Notes: generated by a model not told the origin, from the letters alone. Counted from the first letter of the stretch, positions 53,062-62,169 are shown. The stretch: DNA of 64,000 bases from Agrobacterium vitis (GCF_013426735.1 NZ_AP023277.1:24753-88752), one strand, 5' to 3'. Program-made: numbers and translations.

Positions 53062-56000
53062 TTGCCAACATTATCTCATGGTCCGCCCGCAACTTGGTCC
53101 TCATCTTCGTCGGCGCTACTCTTTCCATCGCGGGCGGCGTCTATGCGTTGCGCACGCTTCCGCTCGATGCCATCCCCGACCTCTCAGACGTCCAGGTCAT
53201 CGTGTTCACCGACTATCCCGGCCAGGCTCCGCAGGTAGTCGAGGATCAGGTCACCTATCCGCTGACGACCTCGATGCTGACCGTGCCGAAGTCTAAGGTC
53301 GTCCGTGGGTTCTCGTTCTTCGGCGTGTCCTTCGTCTACGTGATTTTCGAGGACGGAACCGACCCCTACTGGGCACGCAGCCGCGTGCTCGAATATCTGA
53401 ACGCGGCCGCGAGCCGCCTGCCGGACGGGGTGTCACCGAGCCTCGGTCCCGATGCGACGGGTGTGGGCTGGGTTTACCAATACGCCGTCGTCGCCAAGGA
53501 ACTGTCGCTGGCCGAACTTCGGTCGCTTCAGGACTGGGTCGTGCGCTTTGCCGTCTCCAAATCCGAGGGCGTTGCCGAGGTGGCCAGTGTAGGCGGCTTC
53601 GTCAAGCAGTACTCCATCGTCGTTGACCCGGCCCGCCTGAAGGCCCAGAGCGTCTCGCTTTCCGATATCGCCAACGCGGTCCGCTCCAGCAACCGCGACG
53701 TCGGTGGGCGCACGATCGAGCTTTCCGAGTTCGAGTTCATGGTCCGGGGCAAGGGCTACCTGCAGGGCATCAAGGACATCGAGAACATCGTCCTCAAGAC
53801 GAATGCGGGGGTTCCGCTGCGTCTGTCCGACGTGGCCAGGGTCGAACTGGTCCCAGACGAGCGGCGCGGCATCACCGAACTGAACGGCGAGGGCGAGGTC
53901 GCCAGCGGGATCGTCCTTCAGCGAGACGGAGCCAACGCGCTGACCGTTATCGAAAACGCCAAGGAAAGCTTGGCGGCGGTACAAAACAGTCTCCCGGCAG
54001 GTACCGAGATCAAGCCCGTTTACGATCGCTCGACGCTGATAGAAGCGGCAATCGAAACCCTCAAAGCCACGCTCATCGAGGAGTCGATCGTGGTCGCCCT
54101 GGTGACGATCGCGTTCCTCTTGCACGTTCGCAGCGCGCTTGTGGCGATCATCATGTTGCCTATCGGCATCCTGATGGCGTTCATGGCGATGCGTGCGCTC
54201 GGCCTCGGTTCGAACATTATGAGCCTGGGCGGTATCGCCATCGCCATCGGCGCGATGATCGACGCGGCCATCGTCATGATCGAGAACGCCCACAAACATC
54301 TCGAGCGTGCGCCACCGGGCAAGCCTCGAACCGAGGTCCTGATCGAAGCGGCGAGCGAAGTCGGCCCCGCGCTGTTCTTCAGCCTGCTGATCATCACCGT
54401 GTCGTTCCTGCCGATCTTCACGCTGGAATCGCAGGAGGGCCGCCTGTTCGGGCCACTCGCCTTCACCAAGACGTTCGCCATGGCGGCCGCCGCGCTGCTG
54501 TCGATCACGCTTGTCCCGGCACTGATGATCCTGTTCGTCCGGGGCCGCATTGTCCCGGAACACAAGAACCCCCTCAACCGACTGCTGATCTGGATATACC
54601 GCCCGGTGATCGCTGGCGTCCTGAAGGCCAAGAGCCTTACGATCCTGGCGGCTATCGTAATCCTCGCCGTGACCGTCTGGCCCGTCCAGCACATCGGCAG
54701 CGAGTTCATGCCCAGTCTCGACGAAGGTACGCTGATGTACATGCCGACAACGCTGCCCGGCCTGTCGGTGACAAAGGCTGCCGAACTGATGCAGACGCAG
54801 GACCGGATCATCAAGTCGTTCCCGGAAGTCGAGACTGTGTTCGGCAAAGCGGGGCGCGCGCTGACGGCGACCGATCCGGCTCCGACGGAGATGTTCGAGA
54901 CGATCATCACCCTCAAGCCGAAATCCGAATGGCGACCGGGTGTCACCTCCGACAGTCTCAAGCAGGAAATGGACGCTGCCCTCCAGTTCCCTGGCGTCTC
55001 CAATGCCTGGACCATGCCGATCCGCGCCCGCATCGACATGCTGTCCACGGGGATCAGGACACCCGTCGGCGTCAAGGTATATGGCACCGAGCTGAAGGAG
55101 ATGGAGAAGGTCGCCCGTGACATCGAGACAGTCCTCAAGACCGTTCCCGGAACGTCCAGCGCCTACGCCGAGCGTGTTATCGGCGGATACTATCTCGACA
55201 TCATCCCTGACCGCATGGCTCTGGGGCGCTACGGACTTTCCATCGACGACGTCCAGGACGTGATCGGGATGGCTCTAGGGTCCGAGGTCGTGACCTCGAC
55301 TGTCGAGGGCAGGGAGCGGTATGGCGTCGCCATCCGTTACCCAAGGGCGTTCCGAAGCGATCCACAATCCATCGCCAGTGACGTCCAGGTCTCCTTGCCG
55401 GGTGGCGGTACGGTACCGCTCGGCGAGGTCGCTAAAGTTAAGCTCACCCGGGGTGCGACGACCATACGGACCGAGAACGGCCAGCTAGCCGTCTATATCT
55501 TCGTCGATATCGCCAATCGGGACCTCGGGGGTTACGTAGCGGAAGCCCAGGCTTCCGTTGCAGCAAGCGTCGAGATGCCTCCAGGATATTCCGTCGCCTG
55601 GAGCGGCCAGTTCGAGTATCTCGAACGGGCGAAGGCCCGGCTGATGATCGTCGTCCCGCTGACGCTCGCGCTGATCTTCCTGCTGCTCTACCTCAATTTC
55701 AAGGCGCTGACCGAGACGCTGATTGTCATGCTGTCCCTGCCGTTCGCTCTGGTCGGCGGCATCTGGATGATGTGGTGGCTGAGCTTCAACGCCTCTGTCG
55801 CCGTGGCAGTCGGCTTCATCGCGCTCGCTGGCGTCGCAGCCGAGACCGGGGTGATCATGCTGATCTATCTCGACCACGCTCTCAGGGACGAGAGGGCGAA
55901 ATGCGAAGTCGAGGGCAGGATATTCGGACGGCAAGACCTCAACAGGGCTATCATGTTTGGAGCTGTCGAACGGGTGCGTCCCAAGATGATGACCGTCGTC

Positions 56001-56219
56001 GCGATCATGGCGGGCCTGGTACCGATCCTTTGGAGCACGGGTGCGGGGTCGGAGATCATGCAACGGATTGCCGTGCCGATGATCGGCGGAATGGTATCGT
56101 CCACATTGCTAACGCTAATCGTTATCCCCGCCGTCTACGGGCTGGTCAAGGGCTACGGATTGACGGGTGCGCGCGAGGAAAAGCAAGTCCCGGCATCCTT
56201 GGCCGCAAATCGGATTTGA
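53058..56219 (+). CDS. cusA: CusA-type heavy-metal RND efflux pump
   Basis: 1053 residues with 12 membrane helices and two large periplasmic loops. Helix 4 holds GAMIDAAIVMIENAHK, the proton-relay pattern of Cu/Ag HME-RND pumps; Met residues in the pump domain (EFMPSLDEGTLMYMPTTLPG) are typical of CusA. Exports Cu(I)/Ag(I) from periplasm and cytosol through a TolC-type channel. Full length and intact. Confidence 0.95.
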   Translation: MIANIISWSARNLVLIFVGATLSIAGGVYALRTLPLDAIPDLSDVQVIVFTDYPGQAPQVVEDQVTYPLTTSMLTVPKSKVVRGFSFFGVSFVYVIFEDGTDPYWARSRVLEYLNAAASRLPDGVSPSLGPDATGVGWVYQYAVVAKELSLAELRSLQDWVVRFAVSKSEGVAEVASVGGFVKQYSIVVDPARLKAQSVSLSDIANAVRSSNRDVGGRTIELSEFEFMVRGKGYLQGIKDIENIVLKTNAGVPLRLSDVARVELVPDERRGITELNGEGEVASGIVLQRDGANALTVIENAKESLAAVQNSLPAGTEIKPVYDRSTLIEAAIETLKATLIEESIVVALVTIAFLLHVRSALVAIIMLPIGILMAFMAMRALGLGSNIMSLGGIAIAIGAMIDAAIVMIENAHKHLERAPPGKPRTEVLIEAASEVGPALFFSLLIITVSFLPIFTLESQEGRLFGPLAFTKTFAMAAAALLSITLVPALMILFVRGRIVPEHKNPLNRLLIWIYRPVIAGVLKAKSLTILAAIVILAVTVWPVQHIGSEFMPSLDEGTLMYMPTTLPGLSVTKAAELMQTQDRIIKSFPEVETVFGKAGRALTATDPAPTEMFETIITLKPKSEWRPGVTSDSLKQEMDAALQFPGVSNAWTMPIRARIDMLSTGIRTPVGVKVYGTELKEMEKVARDIETVLKTVPGTSSAYAERVIGGYYLDIIPDRMALGRYGLSIDDVQDVIGMALGSEVVTSTVEGRERYGVAIRYPRAFRSDPQSIASDVQVSLPGGGTVPLGEVAKVKLTRGATTIRTENGQLAVYIFVDIANRDLGGYVAEAQASVAASVEMPPGYSVAWSGQFEYLERAKARLMIVVPLTLALIFLLLYLNFKALTETLIVMLSLPFALVGGIWMMWWLSFNASVAVAVGFIALAGVAAETGVIMLIYLDHALRDERAKCEVEGRIFGRQDLNRAIMFGAVERVRPKMMTVVAIMAGLVPILWSTGAGSEIMQRIAVPMIGGMVSSTLLTLIVIPAVYGLVKGYGLTGAREEKQVPASLAANRI

Positions 56220-56233
56220 GAGGGAGAACCACG

Positions 56234-56689
56234 ATGAAAAGAAGAGAATTCCTCTGGACACTGGCAGCCATCGGAGCATTGCCCGTTGTCGGAAAGGCGC
56301 GGGCAGCCGGCGAAAGCATGGTTGTCTATAAGGACCCGAACTGCGGCTGCTGCCGTGCCTGGGCCGACGCGATGACGAAAGCCGGGTTTGCCGTGAAGGC
56401 TGAAGACGTGGACGACATCAATGTGGTGAAGGACCGCTTTAAAGTCCCTGGCGATCTGCGGGGCTGCCACACCGCAGTCGTTGCCGGATACTACTTGGAG
56501 GGCCACGTTCCGCTGGAGGCGGTGACGAGACTGCTCGCGGAGAAGCCTGATATCGCGGGTCTCGCCGTACCGGGCATGCCTTTAGGGTCGTTGGGAATGG
56601 GGGGCAGCCCCAGCGCGTCGTACGACGTCATGTCCGTTGGGAAGGACGGCGCTAGCACGCTTTACCAGGCGGTCAGGTCAAAAGGCTAG
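56234..56689 (+). CDS. DUF411 metal-binding protein
   Basis: 151 residues with a Tat-like signal (KRREFLWTLAAIGALPVVG) and the DUF411 core: YKDPNCGCCRAW, FKVPGDLRGCHTAVV, YYLEGHVP. The Cys and His are likely copper ligands (CopG-like). Starts 14 bp after cusA and ends the operon. Confidence 0.87.
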   Translation: MKRREFLWTLAAIGALPVVGKARAAGESMVVYKDPNCGCCRAWADAMTKAGFAVKAEDVDDINVVKDRFKVPGDLRGCHTAVVAGYYLEGHVPLEAVTRLLAEKPDIAGLAVPGMPLGSLGMGGSPSASYDVMSVGKDGASTLYQAVRSKG

Positions 56690-56900
56690 TTTCTCGTAAC
56701 TTCGCCTGACGCAATATATGCTCGCGAAGACGCCAGCGCAGCAGTCGCCGCCGCGCCGCCCCATCAGGGTGGCTCAAAGATACCGAAAGTGAATGCGGTT
56801 GCTTCAGCTAACAGCCTTCGCGGACTAACATGCGATATCCAGGGAGACACGGAAACCACGATTCGCATTTTCATCGGTCGGCATGTGATGCTCATCACCT

Positions 56901-57464
56901 TCAGTTCCTGCTATGCGTGCCGGTCGATCGTTCGATGTCGCCGGTGTTGAGAAAATCGAGCAACCGCTGACCGTTGACGATCGTCAGGTTCGGGTTCGCG
57001 GCTGCAACATCCTTCGCGCCGGCGCCCGTCCGTCCGGTATGGATGAAGATCCCGCTGCAGTCCCGTGCAGCGAGGACAGCGCTGAAGGCCGCCACATGAG
57101 CGCGGTTGATGTGTTTGCCGTATCGCTTTGCCTGTAAAAGGTACGTTTCTCCCTCGATAACCACCGAACCATCCAGCCCGCCATCACCGCTATAGGACGC
57201 GTTGCGCCGAACGACATGGCCGCGCCGCTCAAAAGCCTCGAGCAAAAGTTCCTCGAATGTCAGGGGATCGATCTTGCGAAGGTAAGCCAAGCGCTGCGGC
57301 ATTAGCGGAATGGTGTTGATCTTTGCCAGAACGCGGCGGGCCTGGTCCTGCTTGCGGCGGTGACGTCGCTCCTTGGCCTTCGGCCGGAGCAGCCGTCGCA
57401 ACAGCAGAGCGGCCGCAAAAAGCGCGAGCGCGGCCGCAAGGATCATTATCTCAGAGGGCTGCAT
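56901..57464 (-). CDS. Membrane-anchored Mrr-like restriction endonuclease domain protein
   Basis: 187 residues. One N-terminal helix (about 5-25), a basic linker, then a Mrr-type nuclease domain: LTFEELLLEAFERRGHVV, GDGGLDGSVVIEGETYLLQAKRY (D...QAK, the PD-(D/E)xK site with Gln for Glu as in Mrr). The active-site residues look complete. It may cut incoming or modified DNA at the membrane. It lies alone, 160 bp from the XRE gene upstream. Confidence 0.8.
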   Translation of the reverse strand: MQPSEIMILAAALALFAAALLLRRLLRPKAKERRHRRKQDQARRVLAKINTIPLMPQRLAYLRKIDPLTFEELLLEAFERRGHVVRRNASYSGDGGLDGSVVIEGETYLLQAKRYGKHINRAHVAAFSAVLAARDCSGIFIHTGRTGAGAKDVAAANPNLTIVNGQRLLDFLNTGDIERSTGTHSRN

Positions 57465-57623
57465 GCAGCCCTGCCCTACGGACGCCTGCGGCGGCTTTCC
57501 CTGTTATGGTCTGTGCGATGACTGCCAAGTGTTGCTCAACCCTCGCCGCTGCGGTCGCGGCCCCCATCCAACGCCAACCCAATGAGACCGAAATAGAGGC
57601 GCGGCTTACGCCGCGCCCCTATC

Positions 57624-58100
57624 TCAGCGGCCCGCCGTGGGTGTCGGTTTTTTCTCCATCGAGACAACCAGCTTGAAAATCCGCTCAAGACCTTCCGTGT
57701 CGAGCTGTCGGATTTCTGAGATCGTATTTTGCAGGAGCCGGGAATGTTCCTGATTTTCGCCCCATAGATGGGGAGCGGCAGGGGCTAGGATTTCCTCTGG
57801 CGTGGCGTCCAGAACTTCGCAGAGATGAATTAGCCGGGAGACGGTCAGTCGGGAAACACTCGTTTCGTACCGATGATAGACCGCGTTACTCAAGCCAAGC
57901 AGGGGAGCGATTTTAGAACGTGACAAGGACCGTTTATCGCGGGCCTCCCGAATGCTCGTACTGATTTTGTCGTAGAGTTCCGCATTCAGATGGACTTTGC
58001 CGTGATAGGGCTTCCGATAGACCGGCTTTTCAAGATCAGGATCCTGGACCAGCTGTAGGCCGAGTTGTTCAACCCAGTTTTCTATCGTTGGACCTGCCAT
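57624..58100 (-). CDS. XRE-family transcriptional regulator, TrbR-like (second copy)
   Basis: 158 residues, homologous to the protein at 4172-4645: YRKP, helix-turn-helix LSRSKIAPLLGLSNAVYHRY, TVSRLIHLCEVLD. Likely a repressor of conjugation or plasmid genes. TACCGAATTGG (58140-58150), related to motifs ahead of virB1 and the other XRE gene, is 40 bp upstream of its start. Confidence 0.75.
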   Translation of the reverse strand: MAGPTIENWVEQLGLQLVQDPDLEKPVYRKPYHGKVHLNAELYDKISTSIREARDKRSLSRSKIAPLLGLSNAVYHRYETSVSRLTVSRLIHLCEVLDATPEEILAPAAPHLWGENQEHSRLLQNTISEIRQLDTEGLERIFKLVVSMEKKPTPTAGR

Positions 58101-58139
58101 GGTTTTACCGCGCTGTAATTTCTAAGCCTGATTCTTTGT

Positions 58140-58150
58140 TACCGAATTGG
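58140..58150. promoter_or_regulatory. Candidate XRE operator
   Basis: TACCGAATTGG, third member of the TACCRAWTTGG set (others at 4742-4752 and 23420-23430). Position 40 bp ahead of the regulator's ATG fits autoregulation. Confidence 0.4.
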
Positions 58151-58425
58151 CTATGTGATAGGAACCCAGAAACATAGGTTTTCGGCTAAATTTGGCGCAT
58201 CGCTTCGCGACCCCGCTCTATGCCTTCGGCACGGAGCCGCTGGAAATGCGTCTCCGCCCTGCGGGTAACGATCGCTTGCGCAGCGCGGCGGTCGCCGCGA
58301 AACAAATAATGATTTGCGCCATATTGGGCTATTCACTGGCATTTACAGTTTGATCGCAAGATACCATATTGCATCAAACCGGTCAGGTTGTGACAGGACA
58401 CTAGCCCGTTCTGCCATGCCGGCAG

Positions 58426-58463
58426 GGGGCCGCTCTGCCTCGAAACAGGGCGGCCCCTTTTTA
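58426..58463 (+). terminator. Rho-independent terminator
   Basis: GGGGCCGC (58426-58433) pairs with GCGGCCCC (58450-58457), followed by TTTTTATTT on the plus strand. It stops any plus-strand transcript coming from the 58150-58420 stretch and lies 20 bp ahead of the next gene. Between 58186 and about 58310 a minus-strand frame (ending REAMRQI) has protein-like composition but no good start. Confidence 0.7.
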
Positions 58464-58482
58464 TTTCTGGGGTACCAACGTC

Positions 58483-58758
58483 GTGGATATTTTCATTCCA
58501 GCAGTCATCGCTTTGGCCGGTTACGTATGGCTCGTGTTGAGAGCGAACCGAACCTTCCACGCCATTCGCAAGGAGCGGTTCGAGCAGACAAATCCCGCTG
58601 GCGTTCTGCAATTCGACACCTACGAAGAGTTGCGCAAATTCGAGAGCCGCGAAGCCAGCAATCAATTCTGGATCAACGTCGCCGCCGTGCCTGGCGGCGT
58701 TATTCCGCTGGCCGCTATTCTCGCCATCATCGCGTCGATCGCTGAGATGTCCTCCTGA
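58483..58758 (+). CDS. Small membrane protein
   Basis: 91 residues with two hydrophobic helices (about 3-20 and 65-86) and a polar loop containing FDTYEELRKFESREASNQFW. Unknown family. Starts at GTG 58483. Probably an inner-membrane protein of plasmid backbone. Confidence 0.5.
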   Translation: MDIFIPAVIALAGYVWLVLRANRTFHAIRKERFEQTNPAGVLQFDTYEELRKFESREASNQFWINVAAVPGGVIPLAAILAIIASIAEMSS

Positions 58759-59076
58759 AGAACCCTTCCGCGTGGGTAGATCAACGGTGACACCTTCGGT
58801 GTCCTGCTTGCTGGATGAGGGAAAGAGGAGCGCTGCCCTCTCTCCCTCGCAAGCGAAAAAACGGTATCCCCGTCCTTCCTTCGCGCTTTGCGCTCCGTGC
58901 AGGATCGCCGCTTACGCGCCGACCCTCCGTCTTCGCCTTCGGGCGGGCGAACCCCCTCCGTTTTATTCCCTTGCCACCCTCTCTCCCGCTGCTCCGCGCG
59001 AACTCGGGAGCAGGAGCGGGGCTCCTGCCCACGAGGGGCATGAGAAGACCGCTTCGCGGAAATGGAAGGGCTAGAC
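58759..59076. other. Non-coding, pyrimidine-rich spacer
   Basis: About 320 bp with no credible gene. Long C/T-rich runs alternate with short GC-rich words repeated in near-inverted form (CGCGCTTTGCGCTCCG, GGGAGCAGGAGCGGGGCTCCTGCCC). A hairpin GGGAGCAGGAGC/GGCTCCTGCCC lies near 59007-59033. May be a 5' leader of the DUF3846-like gene or a structural plasmid element. Confidence 0.35.
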
Positions 59077-59535
59077 ATGACCAAAGCAGCAACCGTTTAC
59101 CTGTTGGACCCGGAGGCCGGGACCATTCAAACCGTCGAGATCGATGCGCGCAGCGCCTTTGCTCAAACCTACACCTTGATTGGATGCGAGCTGGTTCAGG
59201 TGGTGCCGTTCGATAGCCACCATGTGCTCGTCATCGATGAGGACGGGTTACAGGACGGACTAACATCCTTCACCATCGCAGATGGATACCGGCAGCCATT
59301 GGCCGGGAAAATTGTCCTTGTCGGTGCACAAAACGGCGAACACTTCACGCCTCTCCAAATCACCATCGAAGACGCCGCCAAGCGGTTCACCGTCTGCAAG
59401 CCGGTGCTTGATCCGGTTTTTGCGTCAATCGATGAGACGACCATGAAGGGGGTTATCCTTGCCGGATTTCTGACCGGCCTGCAAACGCGGATCACTCGCA
59501 CCATGCCCACCGTCAAGGTGGGAGTGAAGAAATGA
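59077..59535 (+). CDS. DUF3846-like plasmid protein
   Basis: 152 residues. N-terminal half (VYLLDPEAGTIQTVEIDAR, GCELVQVVPF, VLVIDEDGLQDGL, GKIVLVG) follows the pattern of DUF3846 proteins found on plasmids and phages; function unknown. GGAAGGG precedes ATG 59077. Overlaps the next gene by 4 bp (ATGA). Confidence 0.65.
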   Translation: MTKAATVYLLDPEAGTIQTVEIDARSAFAQTYTLIGCELVQVVPFDSHHVLVIDEDGLQDGLTSFTIADGYRQPLAGKIVLVGAQNGEHFTPLQITIEDAAKRFTVCKPVLDPVFASIDETTMKGVILAGFLTGLQTRITRTMPTVKVGVKK

Positions 59536-60542
59536 GCATCACCATTGCATTCTTCGAGCGGGAAGCCGCCGACCGCGTTTTGGAAATCGTAGCAGACACC
59601 TTCGCCGCCAAGATCGCGGCGAAGGACATCGAGCATAATTTCAGCTGGCTCACCCACTCGCCCGAACGTCGCGCAGACCGCGAACTTGAGGCGCTGGCCC
59701 AGCGGCTGAACGATTTTGCCAACTATGCCATGGACCTTTGGACGGAGGCCGCGACCCCTATTCCCGGTCCCGAAATCGAGGCTTTCACGCGACGGCACAT
59801 TGACGTCACCCGCAAATATTGGGCAGCGGAAAGCCGTTGCGCCAACTGGATGATAACCGGCCCTGCCCGCTTTCCCGTTGCTCGCAACGAAAAGCGCATG
59901 CGGGTTTCCGACGCCCGCCGTGCCGATATCGCCGCCCATGCGGAAAATGCCCGCAAGGCAATCAGGCGCAAGGCATACCCGCACAGAGCGGACGGTGAGC
60001 CGATCCGCTCCGGCGACCCCGAAGCATTTCAGCGGATCGCATCGCGCATCGAGGACCTGGCCTTGTCCATCGACAGGATGAAACGCGCCAACGCCATTAT
60101 TCACCGGATGGAAAACGACCATGCCAGCGAAGCCGACATATTGGCTCGCGTGGTGTCGGAGACCGGCTTGCAGGAAGAGCAGGCGGCACGGGGCATTGCG
60201 CCGTGGCAGAGCAGGCGCGGCTTTTGCACCACCAACACCCGCGCCGAGCTTCGCCGCATGCAGCAGCGCCTAGCGCGCCTCGTGGCGATGAAGAAGCGCG
60301 GCGACAGGTCGGAGGAAGTCGAGACGGAGGCGGGAGCCGTGGAGGTGAAGGAAAACACCGAAATAGCCCGCATCCAGATGATTTTTCCCGGCAAACCCGA
60401 CGAGGAAGCCCGCCGCATCCTCAAATCTCATGGCTTCCGTTGGTCGCCCTCGCAAGGCGCGTGGCAGCGTCACCTTAACGAGGCGGGACGCTATGCCGTC
60501 AAAACCGTCTTGAGCAAGATCAGCGGCGCTAGCGCCGCTTGA
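59532..60542 (+). CDS. DUF3560-like plasmid protein
   Basis: 336 residues, mostly charged helices, with a C-terminal motif ILKSHGFRWSPSQGAWQRHL seen at the end of many plasmid DUF3560-type proteins. No enzyme motif. Translationally coupled to the preceding gene. Large plasmids of alphaproteobacteria often carry this pair near replication or transfer genes. Confidence 0.62.
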   Translation: MSITIAFFEREAADRVLEIVADTFAAKIAAKDIEHNFSWLTHSPERRADRELEALAQRLNDFANYAMDLWTEAATPIPGPEIEAFTRRHIDVTRKYWAAESRCANWMITGPARFPVARNEKRMRVSDARRADIAAHAENARKAIRRKAYPHRADGEPIRSGDPEAFQRIASRIEDLALSIDRMKRANAIIHRMENDHASEADILARVVSETGLQEEQAARGIAPWQSRRGFCTTNTRAELRRMQQRLARLVAMKKRGDRSEEVETEAGAVEVKENTEIARIQMIFPGKPDEEARRILKSHGFRWSPSQGAWQRHLNEAGRYAVKTVLSKISGASAA

Positions 60543-60572
60543 TGGGACAATACCGCTGTTCAGATAACCATT

Positions 60573-60598
60573 GGCCGCGCCGATCGCGCGGCCCTTTC
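60573..60598 (+). terminator. Transcription terminator
   Basis: GGCCGCGC (60573-60580) pairs with GCGCGGCC (60586-60593), loop about 5 bases, followed by CTTTCAT. It ends the DUF3846/DUF3560 unit. Confidence 0.6.
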
Positions 60599-60614
60599 AT
60601 CAGGAGGACTGACA

Positions 60615-60920
60615 TTGAGCCGATACCCTATCACCGTAAAATCGGAGCTTCAGACCGATGAAAAAGCCGTAATCGGTTTTGATCCGCCGTTGCGCACGTA
60701 CTTTTTGCAGGCGTTTCCTGACGAGGCGACGGACGCTTGCGCGTTGTGGCTTGGGGGCTTCCTTGAAGAGTATCCGAGCCTTGAATCTATCATCGATGCG
60801 GCTCGCGCCGAGGGCTACACAGTTCACGGCCTGCCCCATGATGTCATCATAGCCCTGACCAAGGAAGGCGGGACGCCGACGCCGCCGAGCATCGGCGAGC
60901 GGCTTGGGATCGTTCGCTAA
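60615..60920 (+). CDS. Hypothetical protein
   Basis: 101 residues, soluble, unknown family; LWLGGFLEEYPSLESIIDAARAEGYTV suggests an alpha/beta domain. TTG 60615 has AGGAGGA just upstream, a strong ribosome site that decides the start. Lies alone after a terminator. Confidence 0.6.
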   Translation: MSRYPITVKSELQTDEKAVIGFDPPLRTYFLQAFPDEATDACALWLGGFLEEYPSLESIIDAARAEGYTVHGLPHDVIIALTKEGGTPTPPSIGERLGIVR

Positions 60921-61026
60921 CCGACCAATCGGAGCTGATGTTTTTTGGGGCCGGTTTTACCAGACTGGCCCCATACCCATTTCGCAGGTCGGACCCGTGC
61001 CGCATCGAGCGGCCCAGGTCCAAGCG

Positions 61027-61060
61027 AGGGGAGCCCTTGCCCCTCCCCTCGGGCTCCCCT
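61027..61060. repeat. 10-bp inverted repeat, possible terminator
   Basis: AGGGGAGCCC (61027-61036) and GGGCTCCCCT (61051-61060), perfect 10-bp stem with a 14-base loop. It lies between the converging genes at 60920 and 61075 and may stop both. Confidence 0.5.
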
Positions 61061-61074
61061 CCCACCCGGTCTTT

Positions 61075-61257
61075 TCAGTTCTGGGCCGCGTAGAAGAGGG
61101 CAAAATTGACCGTCAGCATGACGACGACCGTGCCGATGAAAGCGAGAAAAAAGACGCCGATTTTTTTGAGTAGGCTTTGCGGCTGCTTCTTGCGGCTAAA
61201 CGCAACGACGCCTGCCGCGCCTGCCGAAATGCCGATGATGGCCGGGAGTGACATCAT
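61075..61257 (-). CDS. Small membrane protein
   Basis: 60 residues from ATG 61257 with two hydrophobic helices (LPAIIGISAGAAGVVAF and IGVFFLAFIGTVVVMLTVNFALF). The frame is open to 61431 and a start at 61380 would add a basic N terminus, but that would run close to the vapB promoter. Unknown family. Confidence 0.45.
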   Translation of the reverse strand: MMSLPAIIGISAGAAGVVAFSRKKQPQSLLKKIGVFFLAFIGTVVVMLTVNFALFYAAQN

Positions 61258-61435
61258 GTCTTGGACCTTTCGAATGGTCGCACGAGCCCGCTTGTGCGGG
61301 AATCCGTGCTTGATTACGATGTAGTTCAAGACGTTCTTAAAGTTGCGCTTCCTAAAACGCCGCAAGGTTAGGTCACGCATGCAGCGACGTTTTCCACCGA
61401 AAGACCGGGAAATGATTGCGAGCATATGCAATTCG

Positions 61436-61451
61436 GGATATTATAATATCC
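61436..61451. promoter_or_regulatory. 16-bp palindrome, candidate VapBC operator
   Basis: GGATATTATAATATCC is a perfect palindrome 18 bp ahead of the vapB ATG. Antitoxin-toxin complexes usually bind such palindromes to repress their own operon. Confidence 0.65.
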
Positions 61452-61468
61452 TCGAAAGGATATGTATC

Positions 61469-61708
61469 ATGCCGCTCTACATCAAAGATCCGGAAGTCGA
61501 TACGCTCACCGAAGAGCTGATCCGCTTGACCAAGACATCCAAGGTTGATGCCGTGAAGACAGCGCTTAGGCGCGAGATCGCCAGCCGCAAGGGCAGCTTG
61601 CCCATGCGCGAGCGCCTGGCCAAGTCCCTCGCAATGGCGCGGGACGCTGGTCCCTTTGCGCCGGGGGATCACAAACGCGAAACCGATGAAATGTGGGGCG
61701 AAGACTGA
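61469..61708 (+). CDS. vapB: VapB-type antitoxin
   Basis: 79 residues: MPLYIKDPEVDTLTEELIRLT at the N terminus is the DNA-binding strand-helix of the Rv0623/PSK-type VapB family; the C-terminal half (PFAPGDHKRETDEMWGED) would wrap the toxin. ATG 61469 has AAAGGAT upstream. The last base of its stop overlaps the vapC ATG. Confidence 0.88.
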   Translation: MPLYIKDPEVDTLTEELIRLTKTSKVDAVKTALRREIASRKGSLPMRERLAKSLAMARDAGPFAPGDHKRETDEMWGED

Positions 61709-62142
61709 TGCTGTTCGTTGACGCTTCCGTGGCCGTTGCGATCCTTGCCGGCGAAGACGATGCCAGCGAGCTGATGCAGCGGCTTGAGCAGCATGACGGC
61801 CCCTTTTACGTGTCGGCCGTGGTTCGCATGGAAGCCTCGCTTTCGCTGACGCGGCGCATGGCCGAAGCGACCGGCCGCGACCGGCCTGCGACCCCTGAGA
61901 TGCTCGCGACAGCGCGCAGGATGGTCGATCAATTCTTTGCCGACCTTGAAGCCAAGGAGGCGATGATCTCCGGCGATGTGGGCACGAAGGCGCTGGACGC
62001 CGCGCAGCAGTTCGGGAAAATCGTCAATCACCCGGCGAAGCTCAATATGGGCGATTGCTTCACGTATGCCTGTGCCAGAGCCTACCGCACCAAGATTGCC
62101 TACAAGGGAAACGACTTTGCCGAAACCGATCTCGGTTGGTGA
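61708..62142 (+). CDS. vapC: VapC-type PIN-domain toxin
   Basis: 144 residues. PIN ribonuclease: MLFVDASVAVAIL (first Asp), VVRMEASL (Glu), NMGDCFTYACA (Asp) near 112 and GNDFAETDL (last Asp). All four acidic residues that hold Mg are present, so it is likely active. Such pairs stabilise plasmids by killing cells that lose them. Confidence 0.92.
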   Translation: MLFVDASVAVAILAGEDDASELMQRLEQHDGPFYVSAVVRMEASLSLTRRMAEATGRDRPATPEMLATARRMVDQFFADLEAKEAMISGDVGTKALDAAQQFGKIVNHPAKLNMGDCFTYACARAYRTKIAYKGNDFAETDLGW

Positions 62143-62169
62143 TCGTCAATAGCAACGCGTGAGGTAGTC

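Noticed and set aside
53433..54692. Long minus-strand open frame (419 codons) opposite cusA
   Set aside because: Shadow of the GC-rich cusA coding strand; composition is Asp/Arg/His-heavy and no family fits.
55772..56233. In-frame extension of the DUF411 gene back into cusA
   Set aside because: Overlaps the end of cusA in another frame; ATG 56234 gives a proper Tat signal and has GGGAGAA upstream.
58186..58311. Minus-strand frame with basic protein-like end (RAEGIERGREAMRQI)
   Set aside because: Only about 42 codons from a TTG, no ribosome site, no recognised family.
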